Origin: Paenibacillaceae bacterium
Lineage (GTDB): Bacteria > Bacillota > Bacilli > Paenibacillales > Paenibacillaceae
NCBI GenBank assembly: GCA_900766135.1
Contig: CAAFUF010000029.1
Coordinates: forward strand, 1 to 64,000
Direction of reading: 5' to 3'
DNA length: 64,000 nt
The notes beneath the pieces are model-generated. The model made no database searches, was not told where the DNA came from, and saw only the letters and a list, made by a program, of their open reading frames with translations. Of this stretch, positions 25,901-36,271 are shown piece by piece. Made by a program: the position numbers and the translations under genes. The first letter of the stretch is position 1. Each line of letters starts with the position of its first letter.

Positions 25901-26500
25901 TTAAGCCCAATTCGCAAACTTTTTCTGCTCGTAAGCCGCAATCAAATCCTCATGCTGGAGCGTCAAGCCGATGTCGTCCAGGCCTTGCAGCAAAAATTGA
26001 CGGCGATGCTCATCCAGATCAAAGCTCAAGTTCAGGCCGTATTCGTCAGTGATCGTTTTTTGCTCCAGATCCACCGTCAGCTTGTAGCCTTCATGGGCCG
26101 CCGTCCGCTGGAACAGCTCCTCCACTTGCTCTTCGGACAGCTTAATCGGCAGGATGCCGTTCTTAAAGCAGTTGTTATAGAAAATATCCGCAAAGGAGGG
26201 CGCGATCACGCAGCGGAATCCGTAATCCAGAATCGCCCACGGCGCATGCTCCCGTGAGGAGCCGCATCCGAAGTTCACGCGCGAGATGAGCACGGACGCG
26301 CCTTCGTAACGGGATTTGTTCAACTCGAAATCGGGATTCACGTTCCCTTCCGTGTCGAACCGCCATTCATAGAACAGGAATTGTCCAAAACCGGAACGCT
26401 CGATCCGCTTCAGGAATTGTTTAGGTATAATTGCATCGGTATCCACGTTTACGCGGTCCACCGGACCCACGACACCGGTATGTTTTACAAATGCTTCCAT
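25901..26500 (-). CDS. leuD: 3-isopropylmalate dehydratase small subunit
   Basis: A 199-residue swivel-domain subunit that with LeuC isomerises 2-isopropylmalate to 3-isopropylmalate in leucine synthesis. Motifs are NVDTDAIIPKQFLKRIERSG near the N-terminus and VNFGCGSSREHAPWAI near residues 66-81. Its length is standard. It starts 25 bp after leuC. The other leu genes are not in the window. Confidence 0.95.
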   Translation of the reverse strand: MEAFVKHTGVVGPVDRVNVDTDAIIPKQFLKRIERSGFGQFLFYEWRFDTEGNVNPDFELNKSRYEGASVLISRVNFGCGSSREHAPWAILDYGFRCVIAPSFADIFYNNCFKNGILPIKLSEEQVEELFQRTAAHEGYKLTVDLEQKTITDEYGLNLSFDLDEHRRQFLLQGLDDIGLTLQHEDLIAAYEQKKFANWA

Positions 26501-26525
26501 CGTCGATTCTCCCCTTTTCCCTTGA

Positions 26526-27956
<1,431 letters not shown>

Positions 27957-28036
27957 TCACCCCACACAAGGATTCGTACCGTTTTCAAGGCGAAAGTGCG
28001 TGTTGCTCGCTCCCTCCGGCCTCGAATGTTGAATTC

Positions 28037-28066
28037 AATATAACATGATCATGTTAATTGTTCCAA
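28037..28066 (-). promoter_or_regulatory. leuCD promoter with a 16-bp palindromic operator
   Basis: On the minus strand, TTGGAA (28061-28066) and TATATT (28037-28042) are 18 bp apart. The perfect palindrome TAACATGATCATGTTA (28041-28056) fills most of the spacer and touches the -10, a classic repressor position. The cognate regulator is unknown. Confidence 0.6.
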
Positions 28067-28132
28067 GATATAATAACTATAAACGCAATAGGTTTAGCTT
28101 ATAAGAGGAACGGGATCACTTGTGCTTCGCCC

Positions 28133-29065
28133 CTAACTTAAGGCTTGGACAATCACGATCAATGCCGGAAGCGCTAGGAAGGAAGCAAGCGTAGTCCAGA
28201 CGATACATTTGGACACCAGCCCCGGGGCAGCGTCAAACCGCTCAGCCAGCACAACGGCATTTACCGCGACCGGCATGGAGGCTTGAATGAACAGGACGGA
28301 AAACAGCAGGCCGGAGATGCCCAGCAGCTTCAATGCCGTGAAGGCGATCAGCGGAGCCAGAAGCAGGCGGATCGCCGTGCCTGCCCAGAAGGCCGCAGGC
28401 TTCACCTGCTTCGCCTCCGGGCGGCCTACCTTCACCATTTGCGCGCCCAATATCGTCAGCACCACCGGCGAATAAGCGTCCGCTACCATGGAGATTCCCT
28501 GCTCTAGCCCGGCAGTCAGGTGGAGCCCGAAGCATTTCAGGAACACGGCCAGCGCCGCTGCATACACCGCCGGCAGAGCAAACACGGACTTCACCGCGCT
28601 TTGGACGGAAAACTGGGATCGTGCCGCGAAATAGACTCCTACCGTATTTACAAGGATCATTTGCGTGATGACGTATACCGAGGCTTTATCCAAGCCCAGT
28701 TGGCCGAAGGCCAGCAGCACGAGCGGCAGCCCGTAATTGGCGCTATTCGTTAAGGTGGAGATCAGCGTCAAGCCGGCCCTCTCCGCCGAATCCAGGCGGG
28801 CCAAGCGCCCCGCCGCTATGGCTACTCCCCACATCAGCAGCAGGTTTACGAGGGCGAAGCCGATGGTGCTGTACAGCTCATCCAGCGAGATATGAGCATT
28901 TCGCAGCGTATCATAGATGATGGCTGGACTAAGCACATACAAATACAACGACAGCAAAGGCTTCGTGTCCCAGGTGCGAAACCGGGCCAGCAGCGCCCCG
29001 GCGGCAACCGGAACCGACAGCGGCACAATGACGCCAATCAGCGTCGACGCGACCGTTTGGAGCAT
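28133..29065 (-). CDS. AEC-family transporter
   Basis: A 310-residue membrane protein of the auxin efflux carrier family with about ten hydrophobic segments in two halves (VIVPLSVPVAAGALLA at the start; FIQASMPVAVNAVVLAERF near the end). Family members export organic acids or other small anions; the substrate cannot be told. The ATG at 29065 has an AAGAAGGGGG site; the longer frame to 29221 runs through the upstream terminator and is not used. Confidence 0.85.
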   Translation of the reverse strand: MLQTVASTLIGVIVPLSVPVAAGALLARFRTWDTKPLLSLYLYVLSPAIIYDTLRNAHISLDELYSTIGFALVNLLLMWGVAIAAGRLARLDSAERAGLTLISTLTNSANYGLPLVLLAFGQLGLDKASVYVITQMILVNTVGVYFAARSQFSVQSAVKSVFALPAVYAAALAVFLKCFGLHLTAGLEQGISMVADAYSPVVLTILGAQMVKVGRPEAKQVKPAAFWAGTAIRLLLAPLIAFTALKLLGISGLLFSVLFIQASMPVAVNAVVLAERFDAAPGLVSKCIVWTTLASFLALPALIVIVQALS

Positions 29066-29171
29066 GACGGCAACCCCCTTCTTTGAATTGCCTCTTATTT
29101 TAACGGCCGGAAGAAGCCATCGTCCAAGACCAGAAATCAATATGGTTGATAGACAAAACCTATACCCCAAC

Positions 29172-29226
29172 AAAAAAGAGCAACCCGGCCGAGAAACCTC
29201 TCGGACTACGGATTGCTCCATTTTTT
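29172..29226 (-). terminator. Terminator of lepB
   Basis: Nested arms GAGCAA/TTGCTC and CCGAGA/TCTCGG, with A6 on the left (T6 on minus) and T6 on the right. It could act in both directions but serves lepB. Confidence 0.82.
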
Positions 29227-29231
29227 CTGAA

Positions 29232-29792
29232 CTAAAACGAATCGATCCCCATCACATGATCGAGCGGCACCGGCCCGATGCTCCGGCTGTCGTTGCTGTT
29301 GTTGCGGTTATCTCCCATTACGAACACATGATTCTCAGGCACTTCCCAGACCTGATCCACGCCGGCATCCATCTGCTCCTTAATGTACGGCTCTTGCAGC
29401 TGTTCTCCATTGCGGAACACATGCCCGTCTTTCACTTCGATCGTATCCCCCGGCAAGCCGATCACGCGTTTGACGTAAAAAACATCATCCTCTTCTCCCC
29501 CGGACAGCCAGGTAATGATCGGGTGCTCCTTCACGTCGTCCCAGAACGAGCGGCTCCGATCGACGCGGCTGTCGATAATGACGATGTCGCCGTAGGCCGG
29601 CAGCTTCTCCAGCACATGCGTAAACTTCCAGGCGTAAATGCGTTGATTGTCGTTTAAGGTTGGTTCCATCGAATGTCCGTCTACTTTATAGGGCTGAATG
29701 ATAAAAATGCCGATGATCATGCTGAGCACAAACCCGAGGAAGATCGAGAAGCCCCATCCGCCGATCTCTTTCCACCATTTTTTTCGTTTCAA
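29232..29792 (-). CDS. lepB: Signal peptidase I
   Basis: A 186-residue membrane protease that removes signal peptides from secreted proteins. One N-terminal membrane segment (about 13-33) is followed by the catalytic Ser41 in DGHSMEPTL and Lys108 in YVKRVIGLPGD, then box E MGDNRNNSNDSR. The TTG at 29792 is chosen because GTGGAGG lies 8 bp upstream. The reading frame continues upstream, but without a site, and that would put 37 odd residues before the usual KRKKWWKE start. Confidence 0.92.
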   Translation of the reverse strand: MKRKKWWKEIGGWGFSIFLGFVLSMIIGIFIIQPYKVDGHSMEPTLNDNQRIYAWKFTHVLEKLPAYGDIVIIDSRVDRSRSFWDDVKEHPIITWLSGGEEDDVFYVKRVIGLPGDTIEVKDGHVFRNGEQLQEPYIKEQMDAGVDQVWEVPENHVFVMGDNRNNSNDSRSIGPVPLDHVMGIDSF

Positions 29793-29859
29793 GCGAAAAC
29801 CTCCACCCACTTGATGTTTGTTTCTATTATAAGGCCAAGCGATATGCCAAGACAAACAT

Positions 29860-29908
29860 CTATATGATATAGTGGACTTATAGGTTCTACTTATAAGAAG
29901 CAAAGGGG
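29860..29908. promoter_or_regulatory. lepB-LysR intergenic region with dyad symmetry
   Basis: CTATATGATATAG (29860-29872) is a perfect 13-bp palindrome. It is followed by two CTTATA copies (ACTTATAGG and ACTTATAAG). Such sites often bind the adjacent LysR regulator. The regulator's ribosome binding site AAAGGGG follows at 29902-29908. Confidence 0.35.
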
Positions 29909-29917
29909 TTAATTCGC

Positions 29918-30841
29918 ATGGAACTTCGCCAACTTCAATACACCTTGCAAATCGCCGAGGAAAAAAACTTCTCCCGCGCCGCCGACAAGCTTCACATCGC
30001 CCAGCCGTCGCTAAGCCAGCAGCTGTCCAAGCTGGAGCAAGAGCTCGGGGTAAAGCTGTTTCAGCGCAATACGAGCACGGTTGAACTAACCTACGCCGGA
30101 GCCAGCTTTATCGCCCACGCGCAAAAAATCATGGATGCCGTCGCCCAGCTTCGGCAGGAGATGGACGACATCTCCCAGCTAAGAGCGGGTCGCGTTGTGG
30201 TCGGCAGTATGCCGATTACCGGTTCCCATCTGCTGCCCTACGTGCTTCCGGCGTTTAAGGAGAGCTATCCGGACATTCAAGTGACCCTGCTGGAAGACAC
30301 GTCCCTGAATCTGGAGAAGCTCACGGCCGGCGGCGGCACCGATCTCAGCCTACTTTCCCTGCCATTGCAGGAGCCCTCGCTTTCCTACGTGCCAATCGGC
30401 GAGGAAATCATCGATTTAGCGGTTCCGCCGAATCATCCGCTAACGACAACCCCCGGGGTTCAGGAGCGGGGAGTTGAGCTGGCGCAGCTTCAGGATGAAC
30501 CGTTTATCGTGCTCAAAAAAGGCCAGGGCTTCCGCAAGCTGACCATCGATTTGTGCCGGGGCGCCGGGTTCGAACCCAATGTCGTCTTCGAAAGCAACAA
30601 CATCGAAACCGTCCAGTCGCTGGTTGCGGCCGGCATGGGGATCACGCTTGTGCCCCGGTTTATCGCCCGGGCCAAACGCAGCGAGCTGATTCCGGCGTAT
30701 TTGCCTCTCGCCGCTCCTGCCCCGAGCCGGACGCTGGTCATCGCCTATCGCAAGGGCCGTTATCTGTCCAAGGCGGCCGAGGCGTTTATCGAGACGTTCA
30801 AAGCGACGATGGAGCATCGCCAAACGCTTTACCATTCGTAA
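29918..30841 (+). CDS. LysR-family transcriptional regulator
   Basis: A 307-residue regulator. The N-terminal winged helix-turn-helix (MELRQLQYTLQIAEEKNFSR, then AQPSLSQQLSKLEQELG) occupies residues 1-60. A two-lobed ligand-binding domain of the CcpC/CitR/CynR kind follows from residue 90. It is divergent from lepB and convergent with the nitrilase-family gene. The ligand and targets are unknown; autoregulation through the intergenic dyad is likely. Confidence 0.9.
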   Translation: MELRQLQYTLQIAEEKNFSRAADKLHIAQPSLSQQLSKLEQELGVKLFQRNTSTVELTYAGASFIAHAQKIMDAVAQLRQEMDDISQLRAGRVVVGSMPITGSHLLPYVLPAFKESYPDIQVTLLEDTSLNLEKLTAGGGTDLSLLSLPLQEPSLSYVPIGEEIIDLAVPPNHPLTTTPGVQERGVELAQLQDEPFIVLKKGQGFRKLTIDLCRGAGFEPNVVFESNNIETVQSLVAAGMGITLVPRFIARAKRSELIPAYLPLAAPAPSRTLVIAYRKGRYLSKAAEAFIETFKATMEHRQTLYHS

Positions 30842-31659
30842 TTCTGCGGCCGCCGATCGGCGAAGACGGGAATGCGGCGGCGGACATGATCGACTAAGGT
30901 CAGGTCGATGCTGCCGGTGACGATTTCCTCCCCTTCGCCGCCTTCGGCCACGATTTCGCCCCAAGGGTCGAGGATCAGGGAATGGCCGAAAAATTCGTCG
31001 CCGCCGCTCTTCCCCGTCCGGTTGCAGGCAATCACGTACATCTGGTTTTCGATCGCCCGTGCGGCGAGCAGGGTGCGCCAATGGTTAAGCCGCGGCTGCG
31101 GCCATTCCGCCGCCACGAACAGCAGCTTGGCGCCCCGCAGGGCCAGGCTGCGGGCCAGCTCCGGGAAGCGGATGTCATAACAGATCGCCGCCCCGGCCTG
31201 CAGGCCGTCCAGCTCGAACGTCACGCTCCGTTCCCCCGGTTGCAAGTATTTCTCTTCCTCCATCAACCGAAAGAGATGGATTTTGGAGTAGGCAGCAACC
31301 TCTTCACCGGTTCGATTAAAGACCGGCATCGAGTTATATACCTGACCTTCGCGAATTTCGGCGATGGAGCCGCCCACCACGTGAATCCTATGGCGCCGCG
31401 CAAAAGCGGACAACCATTCCCGGTGTTCCCGCCCCTCCGGATCGGCGATTTCTCTGATTTTCGTCAAGGCGTACCCCGTATTCCACAGCTCCGGAAGCAG
31501 AATGACATCCGGTTTCTCAACCGCCGCAGCGGCCCGTTCCATCGCCAGTTCCAGCTTGGCCCGGTTCTCCCCGGGTTTCCCTAAGGCGATATCGCATTGG
31601 ATCAAGGCGACTCTCCAGCGGTCCGCTTGGCGAGGCGTTTGATTCGACTCTTGATTCAT
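30829..31659 (-). CDS. Carbon-nitrogen hydrolase (nitrilase superfamily)
   Basis: A 276-residue amidase-type enzyme. The Glu-Lys-Cys triad is visible in VILLPELWNTGY, YSKIHLFRLMEE and GAAICYDIRFPEL. Sequence style matches the YafV/Nit2-like branch, which hydrolyses omega-amides such as 2-oxoglutaramate or deaminated glutathione. The start follows GGCGGAG. Its end overlaps the convergent LysR gene by 13 bp. The exact substrate is inferred only by family. Confidence 0.87.
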   Translation of the reverse strand: MNQESNQTPRQADRWRVALIQCDIALGKPGENRAKLELAMERAAAAVEKPDVILLPELWNTGYALTKIREIADPEGREHREWLSAFARRHRIHVVGGSIAEIREGQVYNSMPVFNRTGEEVAAYSKIHLFRLMEEEKYLQPGERSVTFELDGLQAGAAICYDIRFPELARSLALRGAKLLFVAAEWPQPRLNHWRTLLAARAIENQMYVIACNRTGKSGGDEFFGHSLILDPWGEIVAEGGEGEEIVTGSIDLTLVDHVRRRIPVFADRRPQNYEW

Positions 31660-31791
31660 CGCTTAGTCTCCGCCTTTCGTTCGCGTTTTGCTTTCTTGAG
31701 TCCCATCATAACGACCCCCTTGCGGTTACGCAAGATGTGCCGACGAGTGCGGGCGTATGCCGCTATACGCGGCCTCTCGGCGCGTTTCCCT

Positions 31792-31820
31792 TTGCATTGG
31801 CGCGAAACGCGTGTTATGCT
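31792..31820 (+). promoter_or_regulatory. Promoter of the proBA-proC operon
   Basis: TTGCAT (31792-31797), a 17-bp spacer and TATGCT (31815-31820) lie just upstream of the T-box leader. Confidence 0.5.
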
Positions 31821-31829
31821 AACATTAAT

Positions 31830-32096
31830 TCAGACTCTTGACGGATATGATAGAAACGCGAAGACGGGACCAGTACGAAAGAAACGCGGCGCGAAAGAGA
31901 GTAAATTCCACCGGCTGAAAGAATTTACATGCTTGCCCTTTCCGAACCCTATCCCCGAGCGGCCGGCCGAACAAGCCGGACAGCGCCCCTGTTACCGGGC
32001 ATTCGAGTTGGATGAGATCTTCTCATCAATAAAGGTGGTACCGCGGAAGTCAAACTTTCGTCCTTTGCGTGCAAAGGCGGAAGTTTTTTTTATTTT
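31830..32096 (+). ncRNA. T-box leader, proline-specific
   Basis: A tRNA-sensing riboswitch that lets transcription continue when uncharged tRNA-Pro binds. The hallmark T-box AAAGGTGGTACCGCGG is at 32031-32046. The upstream AGTA element (near 31872) and AGAGAG...GGCTGAAAG (31897-31922) match Stem I. The specifier region GAACCCTA (31944-31951) presents CCC or CCU, both proline codons. A terminator follows at 32052-32096. It precedes proB, which agrees with proline specificity. Confidence 0.9.
32052..32096 (+). terminator. T-box regulated terminator
   Basis: AACTTTCG-TCCTTTGC pairs with GCAAAGG-CGGAAGTT, followed by eight T. It competes with the antiterminator that contains the T-box sequence. 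Confidence 0.88.
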
Positions 32097-32121
32097 ATCT
32101 ATCGTTCGAGGAGTGATCCCC

Positions 32122-33228
32122 ATGCTGCGACGCATCGTCGTCAAAATCGGCAGCAGTTCGCTGACATCGTCGGAAGGAGGATTAAACCGGGAGGCTGTCG
32201 CCTATTTCGCGACCGAGCTGGCCGGTCTGATACAAGCCGGGTACCAGCCGTTGCTAGTAACCTCCGGTGCGGTTGCCGCCGGATTCCGCGAAATCGGCTA
32301 TCCCGAACGGCCAAAGCTGCTGCATGAGAAACAAGCCTCGGCCGCCGTCGGTCAAGCGCTGCTGATGCAAACCTATCGCGAGGAGCTGGCCCGGCACGGG
32401 GTTTCCGCCGCACAGGTGCTGCTGACCCGGTCGGATTTTCAGAACCGCAAACGGACGGGCAACGCAAGCATGGCGATGGAAGAGCTGCTGAAGCGAAACG
32501 TGCTGCCGATCATTAATGAGAACGACACCGTTTCGCTGGATGAATTGAAATTCGGCGACAACGACACGTTGTCCGCCCTCGTCGCCAACCTGATCCGGGC
32601 CGATCAGTTGCTGATCCTGACCGATATGGACGGTCTTTACACCAAGGATCCGCGCCTGGATCCAAAAGCGACACGGATCGGGCGTGTAACGGAAATTACG
32701 GGAGAGATTTATGCGATTGCCGGCGGTGCCGGTTCTACCGTAGGCACGGGCGGCATGCGCTCAAAAATCGACGCCGCGAAAATCGCTTCGATTGGCGGAG
32801 TACCCGTGTTCATCGGAAAGGTTGCCTCCCCCGGCGATCTGCTGACCGCTCTGCGCGGCGATGGACACGGTACCTATTTCGAGGCCCATGGCGCGGCGCT
32901 GCCGCGGAAGAAGCAATGGCTGGGCTTTTTCTCTACCCCGATCGGGACGCTGACGGTCGACGCCGGCGCCGAGGAAGCTTTGATCCGCGGTGGACGCAGC
33001 CTGCTTCCCGTCGGCGTCAAAGCCGCCAGCGGGCATTTCCATACCGGCGACGTCGTTGAGGTCGTCAGCGCCGACGGCGAGGTACTGGGACGCGGCATCG
33101 TCAATTATGACGCGGAGCAGCTCCACGGCATCTTGGGACTCCCCAGCACCGAGGTCGTCAAAAAAATGGACAGCGTCCATCGCCTGGAGGTCATCCACCG
33201 GGACGAATGGATTTCGCTGAAAGCCTAA
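32122..33228 (+). CDS. proB: Glutamate 5-kinase
   Basis: A 368-residue enzyme for the first step of proline synthesis. The amino acid kinase domain spans residues 1-255 (VVKIGSSSLTS, LVTSGAVAAGF, INENDTVSLDELKFGDND, and a Gly-rich GTGGMRSKIDAAK). The PUA domain spans about 275-360. The ATG at 32122 has an AGGAG site; the open frame continues upstream through the T-box and is not coding there. ProB is normally feedback-inhibited by proline. Confidence 0.95.
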   Translation: MLRRIVVKIGSSSLTSSEGGLNREAVAYFATELAGLIQAGYQPLLVTSGAVAAGFREIGYPERPKLLHEKQASAAVGQALLMQTYREELARHGVSAAQVLLTRSDFQNRKRTGNASMAMEELLKRNVLPIINENDTVSLDELKFGDNDTLSALVANLIRADQLLILTDMDGLYTKDPRLDPKATRIGRVTEITGEIYAIAGGAGSTVGTGGMRSKIDAAKIASIGGVPVFIGKVASPGDLLTALRGDGHGTYFEAHGAALPRKKQWLGFFSTPIGTLTVDAGAEEALIRGGRSLLPVGVKAASGHFHTGDVVEVVSADGEVLGRGIVNYDAEQLHGILGLPSTEVVKKMDSVHRLEVIHRDEWISLKA

Positions 33229-33267
33229 AACTCGCCACCCCAAATCAGATACCAAGGAGGTATACCT

Positions 33268-34515
33268 ATGAGTGAAGTGAGACAAAAAGCCGAACGGGCC
33301 GGCAGCGCCGTTTCCGTACTGAACCGTTTGACGACGGCGCAAAAAAACGAAGCGCTGCTGGCAGCGGCCGAAGCGCTGGTTCGCGGCAGCGACGCCATTC
33401 TCGCCGCGAATGAGGAGGACCTGCAGCGGGGACGAGACAACGGGACGTCTTCCTCCATGCTGGATCGCCTGGCTTTAACCCCGGAACGGATTAAAAGCAT
33501 CGCCGAAGGGCTGCGGCAAATTGCCGAGCTTCCGGATCCAGTTGGGGACGTGCTGGAGACGATCGACCGCCCGAACGGGCTGCATATCGTCAAACGCCGC
33601 GTCCCGCTTGGGGTTATCGGGATCGTCTATGAAGCGCGGCCCAACGTCACGGTTGACGCGATGGGGTTATGCCTGAAAACGGGCAACGCCGTTGTGCTCC
33701 GCGGCGGGTCCTCCGCTTTGTCCTCCAACCGCAAAATCGTGGAAATCATCCACGGCGCGCTCGCAGGAACTCAAGTTCCGGTTGATGCCGTACAGCTGAT
33801 CGAGGATCCGAATCGTTCCTCCGTCGACGAAATGCTGAAGCTGAACGGACTGCTCGACGTCGTGATCCCGCGCGGCGGCAGCTCGCTGATTCAAACGGTC
33901 GTGCAAAACGCCACGGTACCGGTCATTGAAACGGGGGCCGGCATCTGCCATACGTATTTGGACGCCACGGCCGATCCAACGATGGCGACGAAGATCGCGT
34001 TGAATGCCAAAGTACAGCGCCCTTCGGTCTGCAACTCGATGGAAACGCTGCTGGTGCATGAGGATTTTGCCGAGCGCCACCTGGCGGAACTGGCCAACCG
34101 ATTCAAGGACGCCGGCGTCGAGCTGCGGGGCTGCGAGTCCGCCAGAGGGTTGATCCCTTGGGCCGTGCCGGCGACGGATGAGGATTATGCTACGGAATAC
34201 AACGATTATATTCTGAATGTCAAAGTCGTTCGCAATCTCGATGAAGCCATGGCACACATCGCCCGCTTCGGCACGAAGCACTCCGAATGCATCGTCACCC
34301 AAGACGGCGCCAACGCCGAGCGGTTCCAGCAGGAAGTGGATGCAGCCGCCGTATACCATAACGCCTCCACCCGCTTTACCGACGGCTATGAGTTCGGGTT
34401 CGGCGCGGAGATCGGCATCAGCACCCAGAAGCTGCATGCCCGGGGACCCATGGGGTTGGCTGCGCTGACATCGAGCAAATATATCATCCAGGGGAGTGGG
34501 CAAATCCGGCAGTAA
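33268..34515 (+). CDS. proA: Glutamate-5-semialdehyde dehydrogenase
   Basis: A 415-residue enzyme that reduces glutamyl phosphate to the semialdehyde. The catalytic Cys lies in ETGAGICHTYLD near residue 230, and cofactor motifs KRRVPLGVIGIVYEARPNVT and LRGGSSALSSNR are clear. It starts 39 bp after proB with an AAGGAGG site. Confidence 0.95.
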   Translation: MSEVRQKAERAGSAVSVLNRLTTAQKNEALLAAAEALVRGSDAILAANEEDLQRGRDNGTSSSMLDRLALTPERIKSIAEGLRQIAELPDPVGDVLETIDRPNGLHIVKRRVPLGVIGIVYEARPNVTVDAMGLCLKTGNAVVLRGGSSALSSNRKIVEIIHGALAGTQVPVDAVQLIEDPNRSSVDEMLKLNGLLDVVIPRGGSSLIQTVVQNATVPVIETGAGICHTYLDATADPTMATKIALNAKVQRPSVCNSMETLLVHEDFAERHLAELANRFKDAGVELRGCESARGLIPWAVPATDEDYATEYNDYILNVKVVRNLDEAMAHIARFGTKHSECIVTQDGANAERFQQEVDAAAVYHNASTRFTDGYEFGFGAEIGISTQKLHARGPMGLAALTSSKYIIQGSGQIRQ

Positions 34516-34565
34516 CGGGCCGGTACTCCCTCTTTCCCCACGATTACTACAGGAGGTCATTCTCT

Positions 34566-35426
34566 ATGAAAACAAACCCTACATTGGCCGCCTCCACCAT
34601 CTGTTTCTACGGAGCGGGGTCGATGGCCGAAGCCATCGTGCGCGGTTTGCTCCATAAGCAAGTTGCTGGCGCGGGCCAAATTGTCATGCTGAACCGCTCG
34701 AACCGGGAACGGCTCGACTATTTAACGCAAACCTACCAGGTCCAAACGGCGGCCGAAGACGACGCAAAACGGGTATATCTGCGGGATGCGTCGATCATCG
34801 TGCTGGCGATGAAACCCAAAGACGCCGGCGAAGCCTTGGCCGGTCTTGGCCCCTTGCTGCGCGAGGGCCAACTGATCGTCTCCCTGATCGCCGGCTTATC
34901 CATCGCCACGATCCAAGCCTTGCTTGGGACGAGCGCGGCCGTTGCCCGCACGATGCCGAACACCTCCTGCTCCATTGGACAAGGCGCCACCGGGATCTCC
35001 TTCTCCCCGGAAGCGACCGAGGAGCAACGCGCCCAGGTGCTGTCGATGTTCGAAGCCGTCGGGACGGTTAGCGTCATCCCTGAAGATCAAATGGAAATAT
35101 TGACGGGCGTATCCGGAAGCGGACCCGCATATGTTTATTATCTGATGGAAGCGATGATCGAAGCGGGCATCGAAGGCGGCTTGACGGCGGAGCAATCCCG
35201 CGAGCTCACCGTGCAAACGGTGCTGGGCGCCGCCTTGATGATGGCGGAAACCGGCGAAGCGCCGACCAAGCTGCGCGCGGACATCACCTCGCCGAACGGT
35301 TCGACGCAAGCGGCAATCGGCGTGCTCGAAGCCGGCAGCTTCCAGCCGAACGTGCGGGCTGCGGTCCATCGGGCCGCCGAACGTTCGAAAGAAATGGGCG
35401 AGGCCGTAAAGCAGGCGCTGCTGTAA
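34566..35426 (+). CDS. proC: Pyrroline-5-carboxylate reductase
   Basis: A 286-residue enzyme for the last step of proline synthesis. The NADP-binding motif FYGAGSMAEAIVRG is near residues 14-27. VSLIAGLSIATIQALLG and the C-terminal GVSGSGPAYVYYLMEAMIEA helix-loop are typical. It is 50 bp after proA with an AGGAGGT site, giving a complete proB-proA-proC set under one T-box. It could also be called proI by analogy with Bacillus subtilis. Confidence 0.94.
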   Translation: MKTNPTLAASTICFYGAGSMAEAIVRGLLHKQVAGAGQIVMLNRSNRERLDYLTQTYQVQTAAEDDAKRVYLRDASIIVLAMKPKDAGEALAGLGPLLREGQLIVSLIAGLSIATIQALLGTSAAVARTMPNTSCSIGQGATGISFSPEATEEQRAQVLSMFEAVGTVSVIPEDQMEILTGVSGSGPAYVYYLMEAMIEAGIEGGLTAEQSRELTVQTVLGAALMMAETGEAPTKLRADITSPNGSTQAAIGVLEAGSFQPNVRAAVHRAAERSKEMGEAVKQALL

Positions 35427-35495
35427 TAGCGAAGCTTCGCGGTGCGCCGAAGGCAAGGTCCGCGTTTGAGGTTAGCATGAAAGGGGGACGGCAGC

Positions 35496-36173
35496 ATGAA
35501 TTATGTCGATATCCCATGGGAGGATAAACAAGCGGCGCTGGGCACCATCCACCGCATGCGGGAGGAATTCGCGGCCCGCGGTTGGCTTCCCGCCTCCAGC
35601 GGAAGCTTGTCCATACGGGTCGGTACTTACGCGCCGGACCGGTTTGCGTTTGCCGTGACGTCCGACGAGATGCACGCGTCGGAGTTAGCCTTGGAATCTT
35701 CCCCTGCGGCAGGCGTTCTGTTCGTCGATGCTGCCGGCGAGCCTTTCGAGCCAACGCGGCTGAGGCCGTGCGCCGACGTGACGATTCACGCGAGAATCTA
35801 CCGGATGACCGGCTGCGGCGCGATCGTTCACGTACATACGGCGTTTAACAATGTCCTCAGCGAATATTTCGGCGCGGACGGCGGAGTCCCTCTCAAAGGT
35901 AACGAGCTGCTCAAAAGCTTGGAAATCTGGGAGACGCAAGAAGAAGTTCGAGTGCCGGTTCTGCCGAACCCTGCGGAGCTTTCCGGGCTTCTCAAACGAA
36001 TCCCGGGCGGGTTGGGCACGCGTGTTCCTGCGTTTTTGCTGCAAAACCACGGGATCTATGCCTGGGGCTCTAGCATGAAGGAGGCCAAACGCCATCTGGA
36101 AGCGTTGGAGTTTATGTTCGAGGCGCTGTACCGTTCGCTGTTGTTGCCCCCCAAGAGGCGCAATGGCGAATAA
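35496..36173 (+). CDS. mtnB: Methylthioribulose-1-phosphate dehydratase
   Basis: A 225-residue class II aldolase-fold enzyme of the methionine salvage pathway. The metal ligands are in IVHVHTAFNNVL and LLQNHGIYAWG, with the KGNELLKSLEIWETQEEV region that distinguishes MtnB from sugar aldolases. It stands alone after proC, separated by 69 bp, and ends at its own terminator. Other mtn genes are not adjacent; mtaD, also MTA-related, is 26 kb away. Confidence 0.83.
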   Translation: MNYVDIPWEDKQAALGTIHRMREEFAARGWLPASSGSLSIRVGTYAPDRFAFAVTSDEMHASELALESSPAAGVLFVDAAGEPFEPTRLRPCADVTIHARIYRMTGCGAIVHVHTAFNNVLSEYFGADGGVPLKGNELLKSLEIWETQEEVRVPVLPNPAELSGLLKRIPGGLGTRVPAFLLQNHGIYAWGSSMKEAKRHLEALEFMFEALYRSLLLPPKRRNGE

Positions 36174-36178
36174 CAACA

Positions 36179-36257
36179 ACTCGCGGCAGGCGATAAGCGG
36201 GCTAGGCCGGTCGAGGATCGGCTTCCTTCGTTTATCGCTGGCCGCGAGTCTTTTTTT
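36179..36257 (+). terminator. Terminator of mtnB
   Basis: ACTCGCGGC pairs with GCCGCGAGT, with inner arms GCGATAA/TTATCGC, followed by CTTTTTTT. Confidence 0.85.
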
Positions 36258-36271
36258 GCTGGAGAACTAAA

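Noticed and set aside
31597..32121. Upstream extension of the proB frame
   Set aside because: It passes through the promoter, T-box and terminator; the ATG at 32122 has the ribosome binding site and the family N-terminus.
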